Numbered from the stretch's first letter, positions 36,191 through 45,415 are shown. The stretch: 64,000 bases of DNA from Pseudomonas citronellolis (GCF_900112375.1 NZ_FOLS01000023.1:1-64000), one strand, 5' to 3'. The notes: generated by a model not told the origin, from the letters alone. Numbers and translations are program-made.

Positions 36191-37762
36191 ATGACCGCCG
36201 CGCTCACCCCGCTCGCCACCCCGGCCGCCGCGCAGCCGGCCAGGCCCGCCGCCCAGCCCTTCGGCCCGCGCATCCTGGTGGGCATGCTCGGCGTGCTACT
36301 CGCCTCGCTCAGCGCCGGGCTCAACGACAAGGTCACCGACCTTGCGATGAACGACGTGCGTGGCGCGCTGGCCATCGGCCACGACGAAGGCACCTGGCTG
36401 CTGGCCCTGTACGCCGCCTTCCAGGTCGCCGGCATGGCCTTCGCGCCCTGGTTCTCGGTAACCCTCTCGCTACGCCGCTTCACCCTCGCCGCCATCGCTG
36501 CCTTCACCCTGCTGGCGCTGCTCTGCCCCTTCGCCCCCAACGTGCACACGCTGTACCTGCTGCGCGCCCTGCAGGGCCTGGCCGGCGGCTGCCTGCCGCC
36601 GATGCTGATGACCGTGGCGCTGCGCTTCCTGCCGCCGGGCATCAAGCTCTACGGCCTGGGCGCCTACGCCCTGACCGCCACCTTCGCGCCCAACCTGGGC
36701 ATGCCCCTGGCGGCGCTGTGGACCGAGTACGTCGGCTGGCAGTGGGTGTTCTGGCAGGTCATTCCCTTGTGCGCGCTGGCCATGGCCGCAGTGGCCTGGG
36801 GCATTCCCCAGGACCCGCTGCGCCTGGAGCGTTTCCGCCAGTTCGACTGGCTCGGCGTGGCCCTCGGGCTGCCAGGCATCCTCATGCTGGTGCTGGGCCT
36901 GCTGCAGGGCGAGCGCCTGGACTGGTTCGAGTCCGACCTGGCCACCCTGCTGGTGGTAGGCGGCGCGGCGCTGCTGGCGGCCTTCTTCCTCAACGAATGG
37001 ACGCACCCGCTGCCGTTCTTCCGCCTGGACATCCTCAAGCGGCGCAACCTCAGCCACTCGCTGCTGACCCTGGCCGGCGTGCTGGTGGTGCTCGGCGCCT
37101 GCGCCGGCGTGCCGGCCTCGTACCTGGCCGCCGCCCACGGCTACCGCCCGCTGCAGAGCGCGCCCATGGCCCTGCTGGTGGCCCTGCCGCAACTGCTGAC
37201 GCTGCCGCTGGTGGCCGCTCTGTGCAACATCCCGCGCGTCGACTGCCGCTGGGTGCTGGCCATCGGCATCGCCCTGTGCGGCCTCTCCGCCTACGGCATG
37301 AGCCAACTGACCGGCGACTGGACGCGGGACAACTTCTACCTGCTGCTCAGCCTGCAGATCATCGGCCAGCCGATGGCCGTGGTGCCGCTGCTGATGTCCT
37401 CCACCAGCGTGGTGGCGCCCGTCGAAGGGCCCTTCGCCTCGGCCTGGTTCAACAGTGTGCGGGCCTTCGCCGCGGTGGTCGGCAGCAGCGTGGTGGGCAT
37501 CCTCATGACCTGGCGCGAGCACTACCACTCCAACCGCCTGGTCGACCACCTGGGCGCCGCGCCCCAGGCCCTGGCGCTGCGCCTGGACCAGCTCGACGGC
37601 AGCCTGCCGCGCCTGGCCGGGCAGGTCCACGGCCAGGCCTCGGTGCTGGCCGCCGCCGACACCCTGTGGTGCATGGCCTGGCTGGCCGCCGCCCTGCTCC
37701 CGCTGATCGCCGTCATGCCGCTGCGGGTCTACCCGCCGCGCCCGGTCGCCCCCGCTCACTGA
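36191..37762 (+). CDS. DHA2-type MFS drug efflux pump, EmrB-like (523 aa)
   Basis: Inner-membrane proton-driven exporter. The size and about 14 hydrophobic helices fit the DHA2/EmrB group. Recognisable elements: NDVRGALAIGHDEGTWLLAL, the helix-4/5 region GLAGGCLPPMLMTVALRF and LPPGIKLYGLGAYALTATFAPNLG (antiporter-type segment). It starts with a cytoplasmic Ala/Pro-rich tail. It is followed by the adaptor gene after 16 bp and then an outer-membrane factor, giving a complete tripartite system. The substrate is not predictable. Confidence 0.9.
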   Translation: MTAALTPLATPAAAQPARPAAQPFGPRILVGMLGVLLASLSAGLNDKVTDLAMNDVRGALAIGHDEGTWLLALYAAFQVAGMAFAPWFSVTLSLRRFTLAAIAAFTLLALLCPFAPNVHTLYLLRALQGLAGGCLPPMLMTVALRFLPPGIKLYGLGAYALTATFAPNLGMPLAALWTEYVGWQWVFWQVIPLCALAMAAVAWGIPQDPLRLERFRQFDWLGVALGLPGILMLVLGLLQGERLDWFESDLATLLVVGGAALLAAFFLNEWTHPLPFFRLDILKRRNLSHSLLTLAGVLVVLGACAGVPASYLAAAHGYRPLQSAPMALLVALPQLLTLPLVAALCNIPRVDCRWVLAIGIALCGLSAYGMSQLTGDWTRDNFYLLLSLQIIGQPMAVVPLLMSSTSVVAPVEGPFASAWFNSVRAFAAVVGSSVVGILMTWREHYHSNRLVDHLGAAPQALALRLDQLDGSLPRLAGQVHGQASVLAAADTLWCMAWLAAALLPLIAVMPLRVYPPRPVAPAH

Positions 37763-37778
37763 AATCCGGAAAGCCATC

Positions 37779-38846
37779 ATGTCCAAGACATTCCTCACTT
37801 CCCGCCGCGCGAGCCTGACAATGGCCGCGCTGCTGCTGCTCGCCGCCCTGGCCTGGCTGCTACTGCGCCTGCTCGGCCCGGAGCGCGAACAGAGCACCGA
37901 CGATGCCTACGTGCACGCCGACTTCACCCTGGTGGCGCCCAAGGTCGCCGGCATCGTCGACAGCGTATTGGTCGAAGACAACCAGTCGGTGAAAGCCGGC
38001 CAGGTGCTGGCGCGCATCGATCCACGCGACTACCAGGCCGCGCTGGCCGCCGCCGGGGCCGAGCTGCTCTCGGCGCGGGCGCGCCTGCGCCACGTCGGCG
38101 CCGACCTGGAGCGCCAACAGGCGGTGATCGCCCAGAGCGCCGCCCAGGTCGCGGCCGACCAGGCCACCCAGCGCTTCGCCCAGCAGGAACTGCAGCGCTA
38201 CCAGCACCTCGCCAGCCAGGGCGCCGGCACCCTGCAGAACGCCCAGCAGGCGCGCTCGCGCCTGGACAACGCCCAGGCCGCGCTGGACAAGGCGCGCGCC
38301 GCCAACCTGGCCGCGCGCAAGCAGCTGGATGTGCTGCAGGCCCAGCAGGCCGAGGCGCAGAGCGCGGTGCAGCGCGACGAGGCGCAGTTGCAGCAGGCGC
38401 AGCTGAACCTGTCCTATTGCGAGATCCGCGCGCCCTTCGACGGCATGGTCGGCCGCCGCGGCGTGCGCGTCGGCGCCTACGTCACCCCGGGCAGTCCGCT
38501 GCTGGCGGTGGTGCCGCTGCAGCAGGCCTACGTGGTCGGCAACTTCCAGGAAACCCAGCTCACCGAAGTGCATCCCGGCCAGGCGGTCGAAGTGCGCGTC
38601 GACACCTTCCCCGGCCAGGTGCTGCGCGGCCACGTCGACAGCATCGCCCCGGCCACCGGCCTGAGCTTCGCGCCCATCGCCCCGGACAACGCCACCGGCA
38701 ACTTCACCAAGGTGGTGCAGCGCATCCCGGTGAAGATCGTCCTGGAGCCGAACCAGGCGCTGCTGGCCCGCCTGCGCGTGGGCATGTCGGTGGTGGCCAG
38801 CATCGACACCGCCTCCGCCGGCGGCGAGCAGGTGGCCGCGCAATGA
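37779..38846 (+). CDS. HlyD/EmrA-family membrane fusion protein (355 aa)
   Basis: Periplasmic adaptor linking the pump to the outer-membrane channel. One N-terminal membrane helix (about 10-35); EmrA-like STDDAYVHADFTLVAPKVAG; a lipoyl half-motif VEDNQSVKAGQVLARIDPRDY; an alpha-helical hairpin rich in Ala/Gln (about 85-205); second lipoyl and beta-barrel part from YCEIRAPFDGMVGRRGV. Its stop overlaps the ATG of the next gene (ATGA), so the two are translationally coupled. Confidence 0.93.
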   Translation: MSKTFLTSRRASLTMAALLLLAALAWLLLRLLGPEREQSTDDAYVHADFTLVAPKVAGIVDSVLVEDNQSVKAGQVLARIDPRDYQAALAAAGAELLSARARLRHVGADLERQQAVIAQSAAQVAADQATQRFAQQELQRYQHLASQGAGTLQNAQQARSRLDNAQAALDKARAANLAARKQLDVLQAQQAEAQSAVQRDEAQLQQAQLNLSYCEIRAPFDGMVGRRGVRVGAYVTPGSPLLAVVPLQQAYVVGNFQETQLTEVHPGQAVEVRVDTFPGQVLRGHVDSIAPATGLSFAPIAPDNATGNFTKVVQRIPVKIVLEPNQALLARLRVGMSVVASIDTASAGGEQVAAQ

Positions 38847-40255
38847 AGCACGCCCCGCTCCTGCTCGCCTGCCTGGCCCTGGGCGCCTGCAGCCTAGGCC
38901 CGGACTTCCGCCGACCCGACGCCCAGGCGCCGGCCGCCTGGAACGCCAAGGGCGACGACGTCGCCAGCCGCCCCGCCGGCGGCTCCGTGGAAAGCCGGTG
39001 GTGGAAGCTGTTCAACGACCCGCAGCTGGACCGCCTGCAGGCCCGCGTGGCCGCCGGCAACCTCGACCTGCAGGCCGCCGCCGCGCGCCTGGAGCAGAGC
39101 CGGGCGATCCGCCGGGCGCTGGGCGCCGACGCCGTGCCGCAGGTGGATGGCAATGCCGGCTATGCGCGCCAGCGCAACAGCGAGGTGGGCCTGTCCGACC
39201 CGTCCGGCGAGGCTGGCCGGCACAACTTCAATCAGCTCGACGCCGGCTTCACCCTGAGCTGGGAGTTGGACCTGTGGGGCCGCGTGCGCCGCGAGCTGGA
39301 GGCCGCCGACGCGCAGGTGCAGGCCAGCGAGGCGAGCCGCCATGACGTGCTGGTGGCGGTGCTGGCCGAAAGCGCCCGCGACTATGTGCAACTGCGTGGC
39401 GAGCAAGGCCGCGAGGCGATCCTGCGCGGCAACCTGGACATCGCCCGGCACAGCCTGCAGCTGACCCAGCTACGCCGCGCCGAAGGCGTGGCCACCGAGC
39501 TGGACGTCGCCGAGGCCAAGGCCCAGGTGGCGGTGATCGAGTCGCAGCTGCCCGGCAGCCAGAAGCGCCAGGCGCGCCTGCTCAACGCCCTGGCCTTCCT
39601 CCTCGGTGAACAACCCGGCGCCCTCGCCGGCGAACTGGCCCAGGCCGCGCCCATCCCGCGTCCGCCCCAGGCGGTGCCGGTGGGCCTGCCGGCGGAACTG
39701 GCCCGGCGCCGCCCGGACATCCGCCAGGCCGAGGCCGTGCTGCATGCGGCCACCGCCAGCATCGGCGTGGCCCAGGCGGACTTCTACCCGCGCATCAGCC
39801 TCAACGGCGACTTCGGCTTCCAGGCCCTGCAACTGGCCAACTTCGGCGACTGGAACAGCCGCACCTTCGGCATCGGCCCCAGCCTGCACCTGCCGATCTT
39901 CGAAGGCGGCCGGCTGAAGGGCACCCTGGCCCTGCGCGAGGCGCAGCAGAAGGAAGCGGCCATCGCCTACCGGCGCACGGTGCTCAATGCCTGGCGCGAG
40001 GTGGACGATGCGCTGAACGACTACGCCGCCGACCAGCGCGAGCTGGCGGCCCTGGATGAAGCGGTGGAGCACGGCCGCACGGCCTTGGCCAATGCCCGCG
40101 AGCAGTACAAGGCGGGGGCCGTGGATTTCCTCAATGTGCTGAGTGCGCAGCGCGAGTTGCTGGCCAGTGAAGAGCGCCAGGTGCGCAGTAGCGAGGCGGT
40201 GGGGGTGAATCTGGCGCTGCTGTACAAGGCGTTGGGTGGGGGGTGGGAGTCGTAG
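38843..40255 (+). CDS. NodT-type outer-membrane efflux lipoprotein (470 aa)
   Basis: TolC-like channel of the tripartite system. The lipoprotein signal reads MKHAPLLLACLALGAC with Cys 16 as the lipidation site, then SLGPDFRRPDAQAPAAW, typical of this family. Two repeats of the outer-membrane efflux fold contain SWELDLWGRVRRELEAAD and GPSLHLPIFEGGRLKGTL. The ATG overlapping the adaptor stop was chosen; the open frame runs further upstream only by chance. The stop codon TAG lies inside the first bases of a family-A repeat (GTAGGGCG), so the repeat appears to have set the C-terminus. Confidence 0.93.
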   Translation: MKHAPLLLACLALGACSLGPDFRRPDAQAPAAWNAKGDDVASRPAGGSVESRWWKLFNDPQLDRLQARVAAGNLDLQAAAARLEQSRAIRRALGADAVPQVDGNAGYARQRNSEVGLSDPSGEAGRHNFNQLDAGFTLSWELDLWGRVRRELEAADAQVQASEASRHDVLVAVLAESARDYVQLRGEQGREAILRGNLDIARHSLQLTQLRRAEGVATELDVAEAKAQVAVIESQLPGSQKRQARLLNALAFLLGEQPGALAGELAQAAPIPRPPQAVPVGLPAELARRRPDIRQAEAVLHAATASIGVAQADFYPRISLNGDFGFQALQLANFGDWNSRTFGIGPSLHLPIFEGGRLKGTLALREAQQKEAAIAYRRTVLNAWREVDDALNDYAADQRELAALDEAVEHGRTALANAREQYKAGAVDFLNVLSAQRELLASEERQVRSSEAVGVNLALLYKALGGGWES

Positions 40256-40402
40256 GGCGTACAACCGTTCGCGGTTGTACGCCGTTACAGCTATCTCGTG
40301 GTTGGGGTCGGAGTGAGGCCGGGCGGTGCTTCGTGGCCGAACCCGGAGCGTTGTGGGGCCACGGTCAGGCGGCGGATAACCGCGAACGGTTATTCGCCCT
40401 AC
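40252..40402. repeat. Family-A inverted repeat pair touching the efflux gene
   Basis: The pair has GTAGGGCG and CGCCCTAC ends, with arms like those at 27469-27630 (same CCGTTCGCGG loop on the left). It begins one base before the TAG of the NodT-type gene. Confidence 0.85.
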
Positions 40403-40435
40403 GTTTGTCTGGGGCTTCTGTGCGATGCGAGAGCA

Positions 40436-40617
40436 CCCTCTCCCCAGCCCTCGGCTGCGCGCCCCGCCCTGAAGGGAGAGGGGGCTTGTCCGTGCCGAGA
40501 GAAGATTTGGTGTTCCGGGCACTCGGTACAAGCCGGCTAACGCCGAAACATCCGAGCGCGCCGAACGGTCCCCTCTCCCTTCAGGGCGGGGCGCGCAGCC
40601 GAGGGTTAGGGAGAGGG
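40436..40617. repeat. Long inverted repeat with CCCTCTCCC ends
   Basis: The arm at 40436-40482 (CCCTCTCCCCAGCCCTCGGC...GGGAGAGGG) is repeated in reverse complement at about 40571-40617 with a few mismatches and about 88 bp between. Each arm is also partly self-complementary, beginning CCCTCTC and ending GAGAGGG. Confidence 0.85.
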
Positions 40618-40658
40618 AGCGGAGTCAATCCAAAGCACAGCAGACCCCGGAGACTCCA

Positions 40659-40681
40659 TTCGCGAGCAAGCTCGCTCCTAC
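40659..40681 (-). repeat. Family-B palindromic repeat, single arm
   Basis: TTCGCGAGCAAGCTCGCTCC followed by TAC lies 13 bp beyond the stop of the DUF1329 gene. It matches the right arm of the pairs at 27704-27774 and 31750-31809. Confidence 0.8.
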
Positions 40682-40693
40682 AAAAAGCGCGTC

Positions 40694-42064
40694 CTAACGG
40701 GAGGCCTTCCTCCGCAAAGCCGCCGGGCTGAACTCCGCCACGTCCGGCGCCGGCTTGCTGAAGTCGGCGGTGCCCGGCTCCTCGTTGTCCAGCCACTGCA
40801 CGCTGTAGCGCCGCGACTGCAGGTCGTGGAAGGTGTCCAGCGCGGTCCAGACCATGGGCTGTTCGTAGAAGTTCTTCAGGTAGGCCATCGATACCCGCCA
40901 CAGCTCGCCACGGCCATCGTACTGGTCGACCACCGCCGCGCCCCAGCTGTCCTCGTCCAGGTACAGGGTGCGCTTGCTGTAGATGTGCCGCGCGCCGGGC
41001 TTGAGCTTGCCTTCCACCACCCACACCCGGTGCAGTTCGTAGCGGGTGTATTTCGGGTTGATGTGGCCGGGGGTGAGCAGGTCCTTGTATTTCACCTCGG
41101 GGCTGGTTACCAGGTAGTTGTTGTAGGGGATGTAGATTTCCTTCTTGCCCACCAGGGTCCAGTTGTAGCGGTCCGGCGCGCCGTTGTACATGTCGGTGTC
41201 GTCGGCGGTGCGCAGGCCGTCGGAGTCCTCGATCGGGGTGTCGTAGGCCAGCGTCGGCGCGCGCCGCACGCGGCGCTGGCCGGGGCTGTAGCCCCAGGCC
41301 TGGCGCGGTTCCTTGACCTGGTCGAGGGTTTCCTGCACCAGCGCGCCCTCGCCTGCCAGGCGCGCCGGGGCGGTGGTGAAGGTCATGTAGTAGAACAGGG
41401 TGTTGCCCAGCTGCTCGAAGCTGCCTTTCGGGTCGTAGAAGCGGAACAGCGCGGCGTCCTGGCTGGTGACCAGGGAGTAGGCGCCGTTGCGCTGCACGCC
41501 GGTCTGCGCCGAGCGCCGTTCGATGTAGCTGCCGCGGTAGCGGGCGATGTGGTTCCACAGCGCTTCCAGGCCGCTCTGCGGGATCGGGAAGGGAATGCCG
41601 CCGTAGGCGTCGGCGAAGCCGTTGCCGCCTTCCACCAGCTTGCCGCTGGTGGCGTTGCGGAAGGTGTTGTCGTACACCCACTGCGGCGCCGAACCGGAAC
41701 GGCGGGTGGGGTACACCGGCATCTGGAAGCTGTCCGGGTAGGTGTTGAACAGGGCGATCTGGCCGGGCGTCAGGTTCGCCTTGTACTGCTCCAGGTTGGC
41801 CTTGGTGATGGTGAACTGCGGCTTGTCGCCGGCGAAGGGGTCGACGTGGTGGCTGCCCGGACCCTTGTAGCCGGCCGGCGCCTGGGTCAGGCCGCCGCTC
41901 CAGGCGGGGATGCTGCCGGCGGCGTTGCCGGCCTTCTCGGCGCCCAGCGGCGTCAGGCTGCTCTTGAGCTGTGCGGCCTGGTCGGCGCTCACCGCCGCGC
42001 GGGCATCTGTCGCCACCAGGGCCGCCAGGGCCAGCAGCGCGATCATGGGTTTCTTGGCGATCAT
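40694..42064 (-). CDS. DUF1329 family exported protein (456 aa)
   Basis: Periplasmic or outer-membrane-associated protein of unknown function. Signal peptide MIAKKPMIALLALAALVATDARA. The mature part contains SSLTPLGAEKAGNAAGSIPAWSG (start of the DUF1329 fold), GSAPQWVYDNTFRNATSG, the VTSPEVKYKDLLTPGHINPK region and WRVSMAYLKNFYEQPM; the family resembles LolB-type lipoprotein-binding folds. I chose the ATG preceded by GGAGA, five codons inside an earlier ATG. It follows a DUF1302 gene by 23 bp, the common pairing in Pseudomonas, usually linked to degradation or transport of hydrophobic compounds. Confidence 0.88.
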   Translation of the reverse strand: MIAKKPMIALLALAALVATDARAAVSADQAAQLKSSLTPLGAEKAGNAAGSIPAWSGGLTQAPAGYKGPGSHHVDPFAGDKPQFTITKANLEQYKANLTPGQIALFNTYPDSFQMPVYPTRRSGSAPQWVYDNTFRNATSGKLVEGGNGFADAYGGIPFPIPQSGLEALWNHIARYRGSYIERRSAQTGVQRNGAYSLVTSQDAALFRFYDPKGSFEQLGNTLFYYMTFTTAPARLAGEGALVQETLDQVKEPRQAWGYSPGQRRVRRAPTLAYDTPIEDSDGLRTADDTDMYNGAPDRYNWTLVGKKEIYIPYNNYLVTSPEVKYKDLLTPGHINPKYTRYELHRVWVVEGKLKPGARHIYSKRTLYLDEDSWGAAVVDQYDGRGELWRVSMAYLKNFYEQPMVWTALDTFHDLQSRRYSVQWLDNEEPGTADFSKPAPDVAEFSPAALRRKASR

Positions 42065-42087
42065 GCGAGTCTCCATCACCTGGCTGA

Positions 42088-44061
42088 TCAGAACGAGTAC
42101 TTGGCGCTGATCGAGACGTTGTCCCGGTCACGCATGGAGTTGTTCACCCCGGCGCCGTAGTAGTTGGTGTACTGCATGCCCACCTGGAAAGTGTTCAGGT
42201 AGGTGGCGTCGGCGCCGAGGGTGTAGGCCTTGCGCCCTTCGATGAAGTTGCCGGTGCGGTCGGAGTTGCCCTTGAAGTCGTCCTGGTAGACCACGTAGGG
42301 GCTGAGCTTCACGCCGGCGAACACGTCGTTCCAGGTGCCGCTGAGCAGCAGGGTGTAGCCGTAGCTGTCGCGGCTGATCTGGTCGCCGTCGTCGGAACCG
42401 CCGACATAGGACTTGTCCTGGGCGCCGACGAAGCGGCGCTTGCTGCCGTCCCAGGCGGTGTACTCCAGGCTGCTGCCGCGGATGAACTCGCCGGCCACCT
42501 CGGCCACGCCCACCACCGAGTCGAAGGTCATGTGCGGGCCGAAGTTGTAGATGCCGGTCAGCGAGGCGTTGTAGGTCTCGGCGCGCTCGTAGTTCTGGAA
42601 CAGCGAGCCGCGGCACAACTGCTTGCCGGACACCGCCGCGCAGGCCTGGTCGGCCGGGGTGTTGGCGTCGTAGAGGTTGGTCAGGCCGAGCACGCCCTGG
42701 GTCAGCAGGTCGCCGAGCAGGTCGTTGGTGGCCGCGATGCTGATCGGCATGTTCGGCCGGTAGGCCAGCTCGCCGGCCACCGAGGCGTCGCCCAGGGTGG
42801 TGTTGAAGCTGAAGCCGTACATGCGGATGTCTTCGACGTAGTCGCGGCGCGCCTGGGCGTTGCTGGCCAGGTCCAGGGTGGCCAGGCCGGGCACCGCCTC
42901 GCCCAGGCCCAGCGGGCCGAGCACGCCGTTGAGGGCGGCGATGTCGGCGCCCTGGTAGCTGCGCAGGTCCACCGCCACCTGGGGTTCCTTGGCGTGGTAG
43001 TTGACGAAGTACAGGCCGAACTCGGTGGAATTGAGCTGCTCGGCGATGTAGCGGAAGGCCACACCGTATTCGCCGCTGTCGCGGGCATCGAGGTCCTTGC
43101 CGATGCTGGCGACCTTGAAGGTGCCGGTGTTGGGGTTGAGGTAGGCGTTCGGGCCGGCCGGGCCGTTGCCCAGCAGGCCGAGCCCGGCCACCAGCGGGTA
43201 GCCGGCCAGCAGTTGCTTGAACTCCGGGCTGTCTTCGGTGGTGTAGGCGACGTCGCCGCCGTCGGCGAACAGGTCGGTGTCGGCGAAGTAGGTGCCCACC
43301 GGGTCCAGGCGCGTCTCCTTCCACTTCCACTGGTAGTAGCTTTCCATCGACAGGTTGTCGGTCAGCCCCAGGTTGAAGCTCAGGGCCTCCACCGGCACCA
43401 GCACTTCCTTGAGTTCCGAGCCCGGCAGGTGGAAACGCGAGGCGTCCACCGGGTTGATGGTGTTGATGCCGCCGCGGTAGAAGGTGCTCTCGCCCCAGTT
43501 CAGCACCTGGCGGCCGACGCGGCCGGTGACCGGGTGCTCGGCGACGTCCCAGTCGCCGGAGAGGTAGGCGTCGAGCAGCTCGGCCTTGCGCCCGGCGATG
43601 TGCCGGGTGTCCTGGGTGAAGCGGTCGTCGTCGGGGTAGGACTGGCTGGGGCGCTCGACGCCGTCGGTGGTGCTCAGGTAGTCGTTGCGCTTGTCCATGA
43701 TCTGCGTGTCGTAGTAGGCGGTGCCACGCATGAACAGGCCGTAGTTCTGGTACTTGGCCGAGAGGTCCGAGGTGAGCTTGAACACCTGGGAGACCAGGCC
43801 CTTGTCGAAGTTGCGGTTGCCGTCGTCGGTGTTGATGTCGTCTATGTTCTCGGTGCCACGGCCCTGCACGCGCCACATGGCGCCGTACGACAGGGTACTG
43901 TCCAGCGAGCCGGTGACCTGGTTGTCGGCGAAGCTGAACTCGACGGCCTGGACACTGCCCGCCACCAGCAACGGCAGCAGCCCCATGAGCGCGCCGGCGC
44001 GCCTGGGCGCCCAGAACGACGGGTTGCCCCAACCCCTTTCGATGCACGTACGACGGTTCAT
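42088..44061 (-). CDS. DUF1302 family outer-membrane protein (657 aa)
   Basis: Probable outer-membrane beta-barrel. A long signal region (about 1-39, hydrophobic GALMGLLPLLVAGSVQA) is followed by VEFSFADNQVTGSLDSTLSYG. The rest has the alternating pattern and Tyr/Trp/Asn-rich strands of a barrel, e.g. GRVGRQVLNWGESTFYRGGINTIN, a hallmark of DUF1302. It ends with a Phe (ISAKYSF), the usual barrel-assembly signal. Start chosen by family layout and GGAGG upstream. It is upstream of the DUF1329 gene in a two-gene operon. The MMPL exporter and other partners often found with this pair are absent here. Confidence 0.88.
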   Translation of the reverse strand: MNRRTCIERGWGNPSFWAPRRAGALMGLLPLLVAGSVQAVEFSFADNQVTGSLDSTLSYGAMWRVQGRGTENIDDINTDDGNRNFDKGLVSQVFKLTSDLSAKYQNYGLFMRGTAYYDTQIMDKRNDYLSTTDGVERPSQSYPDDDRFTQDTRHIAGRKAELLDAYLSGDWDVAEHPVTGRVGRQVLNWGESTFYRGGINTINPVDASRFHLPGSELKEVLVPVEALSFNLGLTDNLSMESYYQWKWKETRLDPVGTYFADTDLFADGGDVAYTTEDSPEFKQLLAGYPLVAGLGLLGNGPAGPNAYLNPNTGTFKVASIGKDLDARDSGEYGVAFRYIAEQLNSTEFGLYFVNYHAKEPQVAVDLRSYQGADIAALNGVLGPLGLGEAVPGLATLDLASNAQARRDYVEDIRMYGFSFNTTLGDASVAGELAYRPNMPISIAATNDLLGDLLTQGVLGLTNLYDANTPADQACAAVSGKQLCRGSLFQNYERAETYNASLTGIYNFGPHMTFDSVVGVAEVAGEFIRGSSLEYTAWDGSKRRFVGAQDKSYVGGSDDGDQISRDSYGYTLLLSGTWNDVFAGVKLSPYVVYQDDFKGNSDRTGNFIEGRKAYTLGADATYLNTFQVGMQYTNYYGAGVNNSMRDRDNVSISAKYSF

Positions 44062-44507
44062 CGAAGCATTACCTCCATGACGGCCAAGATTTATCGCCCC
44101 GGGCATTGCGTCCGGCGCTGTTCTTATTCGTTTCTCGGCTGCTGGCCGGTCTGGCGGCCCAGCAGTACAACTCCTCGGATGGCGCTTGCCGGCGCCGGCT
44201 GGCTCCTCTGGCGAATCCCCTGCACGCGGAATCTGGCACGATAGTGCAAGCAAGGTAACAAACTGTTTCCCCACTTGCCAACCCGAAAGCATGAACGCCC
44301 ATCGCACGAAAGCGCGATCCAGACGGATTGGACTTCAGGCAGCGAAGGCTCCGCAATGACAGGTCGCGCCACTGCGACTCACAAATCTGACCGTCGGCCC
44401 GGCGGCGGCAGGCAGCCGGCGAAGGAAACGAGGCGGCCCGCGCCCGGGCTCAGCGGTGCGGCGGCGAGCGGCTATCCTATTGGCCATAGCCTTCCGGAAG
44501 CCTCGCC
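44062..44507. other. Divergent gap between DUF1302 and pirin genes
   Basis: This 446-bp region must contain promoters in both directions. I see no gene, no family A-D repeat and no strong palindrome. Several short open frames have no protein character. Confidence 0.45.
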
Positions 44508-45374
44508 ATGACCGCCGCCCCCTTCGCCATCCGCCCCCACGCCGACGAGGTCGAGGGCATGCCGATCCTGCGCGCCCTGCCCTCCGCGCAGTTCCGCAGC
44601 ATCGGCCCCTTCGTGTTCTTCGACCACATGCTGGCCACTGACTTCGCGCCGGGCCAGGGCATGAACATCAACCAGCACCCGCACATCGGCCTGTCCACCC
44701 TCACCTACCTGTTCGAAGGCCAGGTGCAGCACAAGGACAGCCTGGGTTCGGACCAGTTGGTGCTGCCCGGCGACGTCAGCTGGATGACCGCCGGGCGCGG
44801 CGTCGCCCACGTCGAGCGCACCCCGCGGGCGCTGCGCGAAAGCGGTTCGCGCCTGCACGGCCTGCAGGTCTGGCTGGCCCTGCCGCAAGCCGAGGAAGGC
44901 CGCGAGCCGAGCTACAGCCACCACCCGCTGGCCAGCCTGCCGCAGAGCGAGAGCCTGGGCGTTCGCATCCGCCTGATCGCCGGCAACGGCTTCTGCCTGG
45001 TCTCGCCGGTGCCGGTGCTGTCGCCCACGCTCTACGCCGATATCGAGATGGTCGCCGGCAGCACCCTGACGCTGCCGCCTGAACATCCGCAAAGGGCGCT
45101 CTATCTGTTGGAAGGCGAGGCCCTGCTCGACGACGATCCCGCGCCGCTGCGCCAGCTGCTGGTCCTGCCCGAGGGCGAAAGCCCGGTGCTGAGCGCCTGC
45201 GCCGACTGCCACGCGGTGCTGATCGGCGGCGAGCCGCTGGATGGTGAGCGGCGGATGAACTGGAACTTCGTCGCCAGCGACCCCGCGCTGATCGACGAGG
45301 CCCGCCGGCGCTGGGCCGCCGGCGACTGGCCGACGGTCCCCGGCGAGCGCGAGCGCATCGAGCTGCCGCGCTGA
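44508..45374 (+). CDS. Pirin family protein (288 aa)
   Basis: Bicupin iron-binding protein. The N-terminal cupin holds the typical metal ligands: FFDHMLATDFAPGQGMNINQ, HPHIGLSTLTYLFEG (two His) and TAGRGVAHVERTP (His and Glu). The C-terminal cupin has LYLLEGEALLDDD. Some bacterial pirins act as quercetinases or bind metabolic enzymes; the role here is not known. A sugar transporter gene follows after 41 bp on the same strand, so they are probably one operon. Confidence 0.92.
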   Translation: MTAAPFAIRPHADEVEGMPILRALPSAQFRSIGPFVFFDHMLATDFAPGQGMNINQHPHIGLSTLTYLFEGQVQHKDSLGSDQLVLPGDVSWMTAGRGVAHVERTPRALRESGSRLHGLQVWLALPQAEEGREPSYSHHPLASLPQSESLGVRIRLIAGNGFCLVSPVPVLSPTLYADIEMVAGSTLTLPPEHPQRALYLLEGEALLDDDPAPLRQLLVLPEGESPVLSACADCHAVLIGGEPLDGERRMNWNFVASDPALIDEARRRWAAGDWPTVPGERERIELPR

Positions 45375-45415
45375 GGCGCGGCCCTCCCCCTTTCCTTCCA
45401 CGTCCTGGAGCTGCC

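Larger units (their letters stand above)
40256..40693. other. Repeat-filled gap between efflux operon and DUF1329 gene
   Basis: No gene is seen between these convergent units. It contains a family-A pair, a long inverted repeat with ~47-bp arms, and a single family-B arm. No standard T-tract terminator is visible. Confidence 0.7.

Noticed and set aside
38417-38842. Upstream extension of the NodT-type gene
   Set aside because: The extension lies in another frame of the adaptor gene and is Arg/Gly/Pro-rich; the lipoprotein signal starts at 38843 and couples to the adaptor stop.
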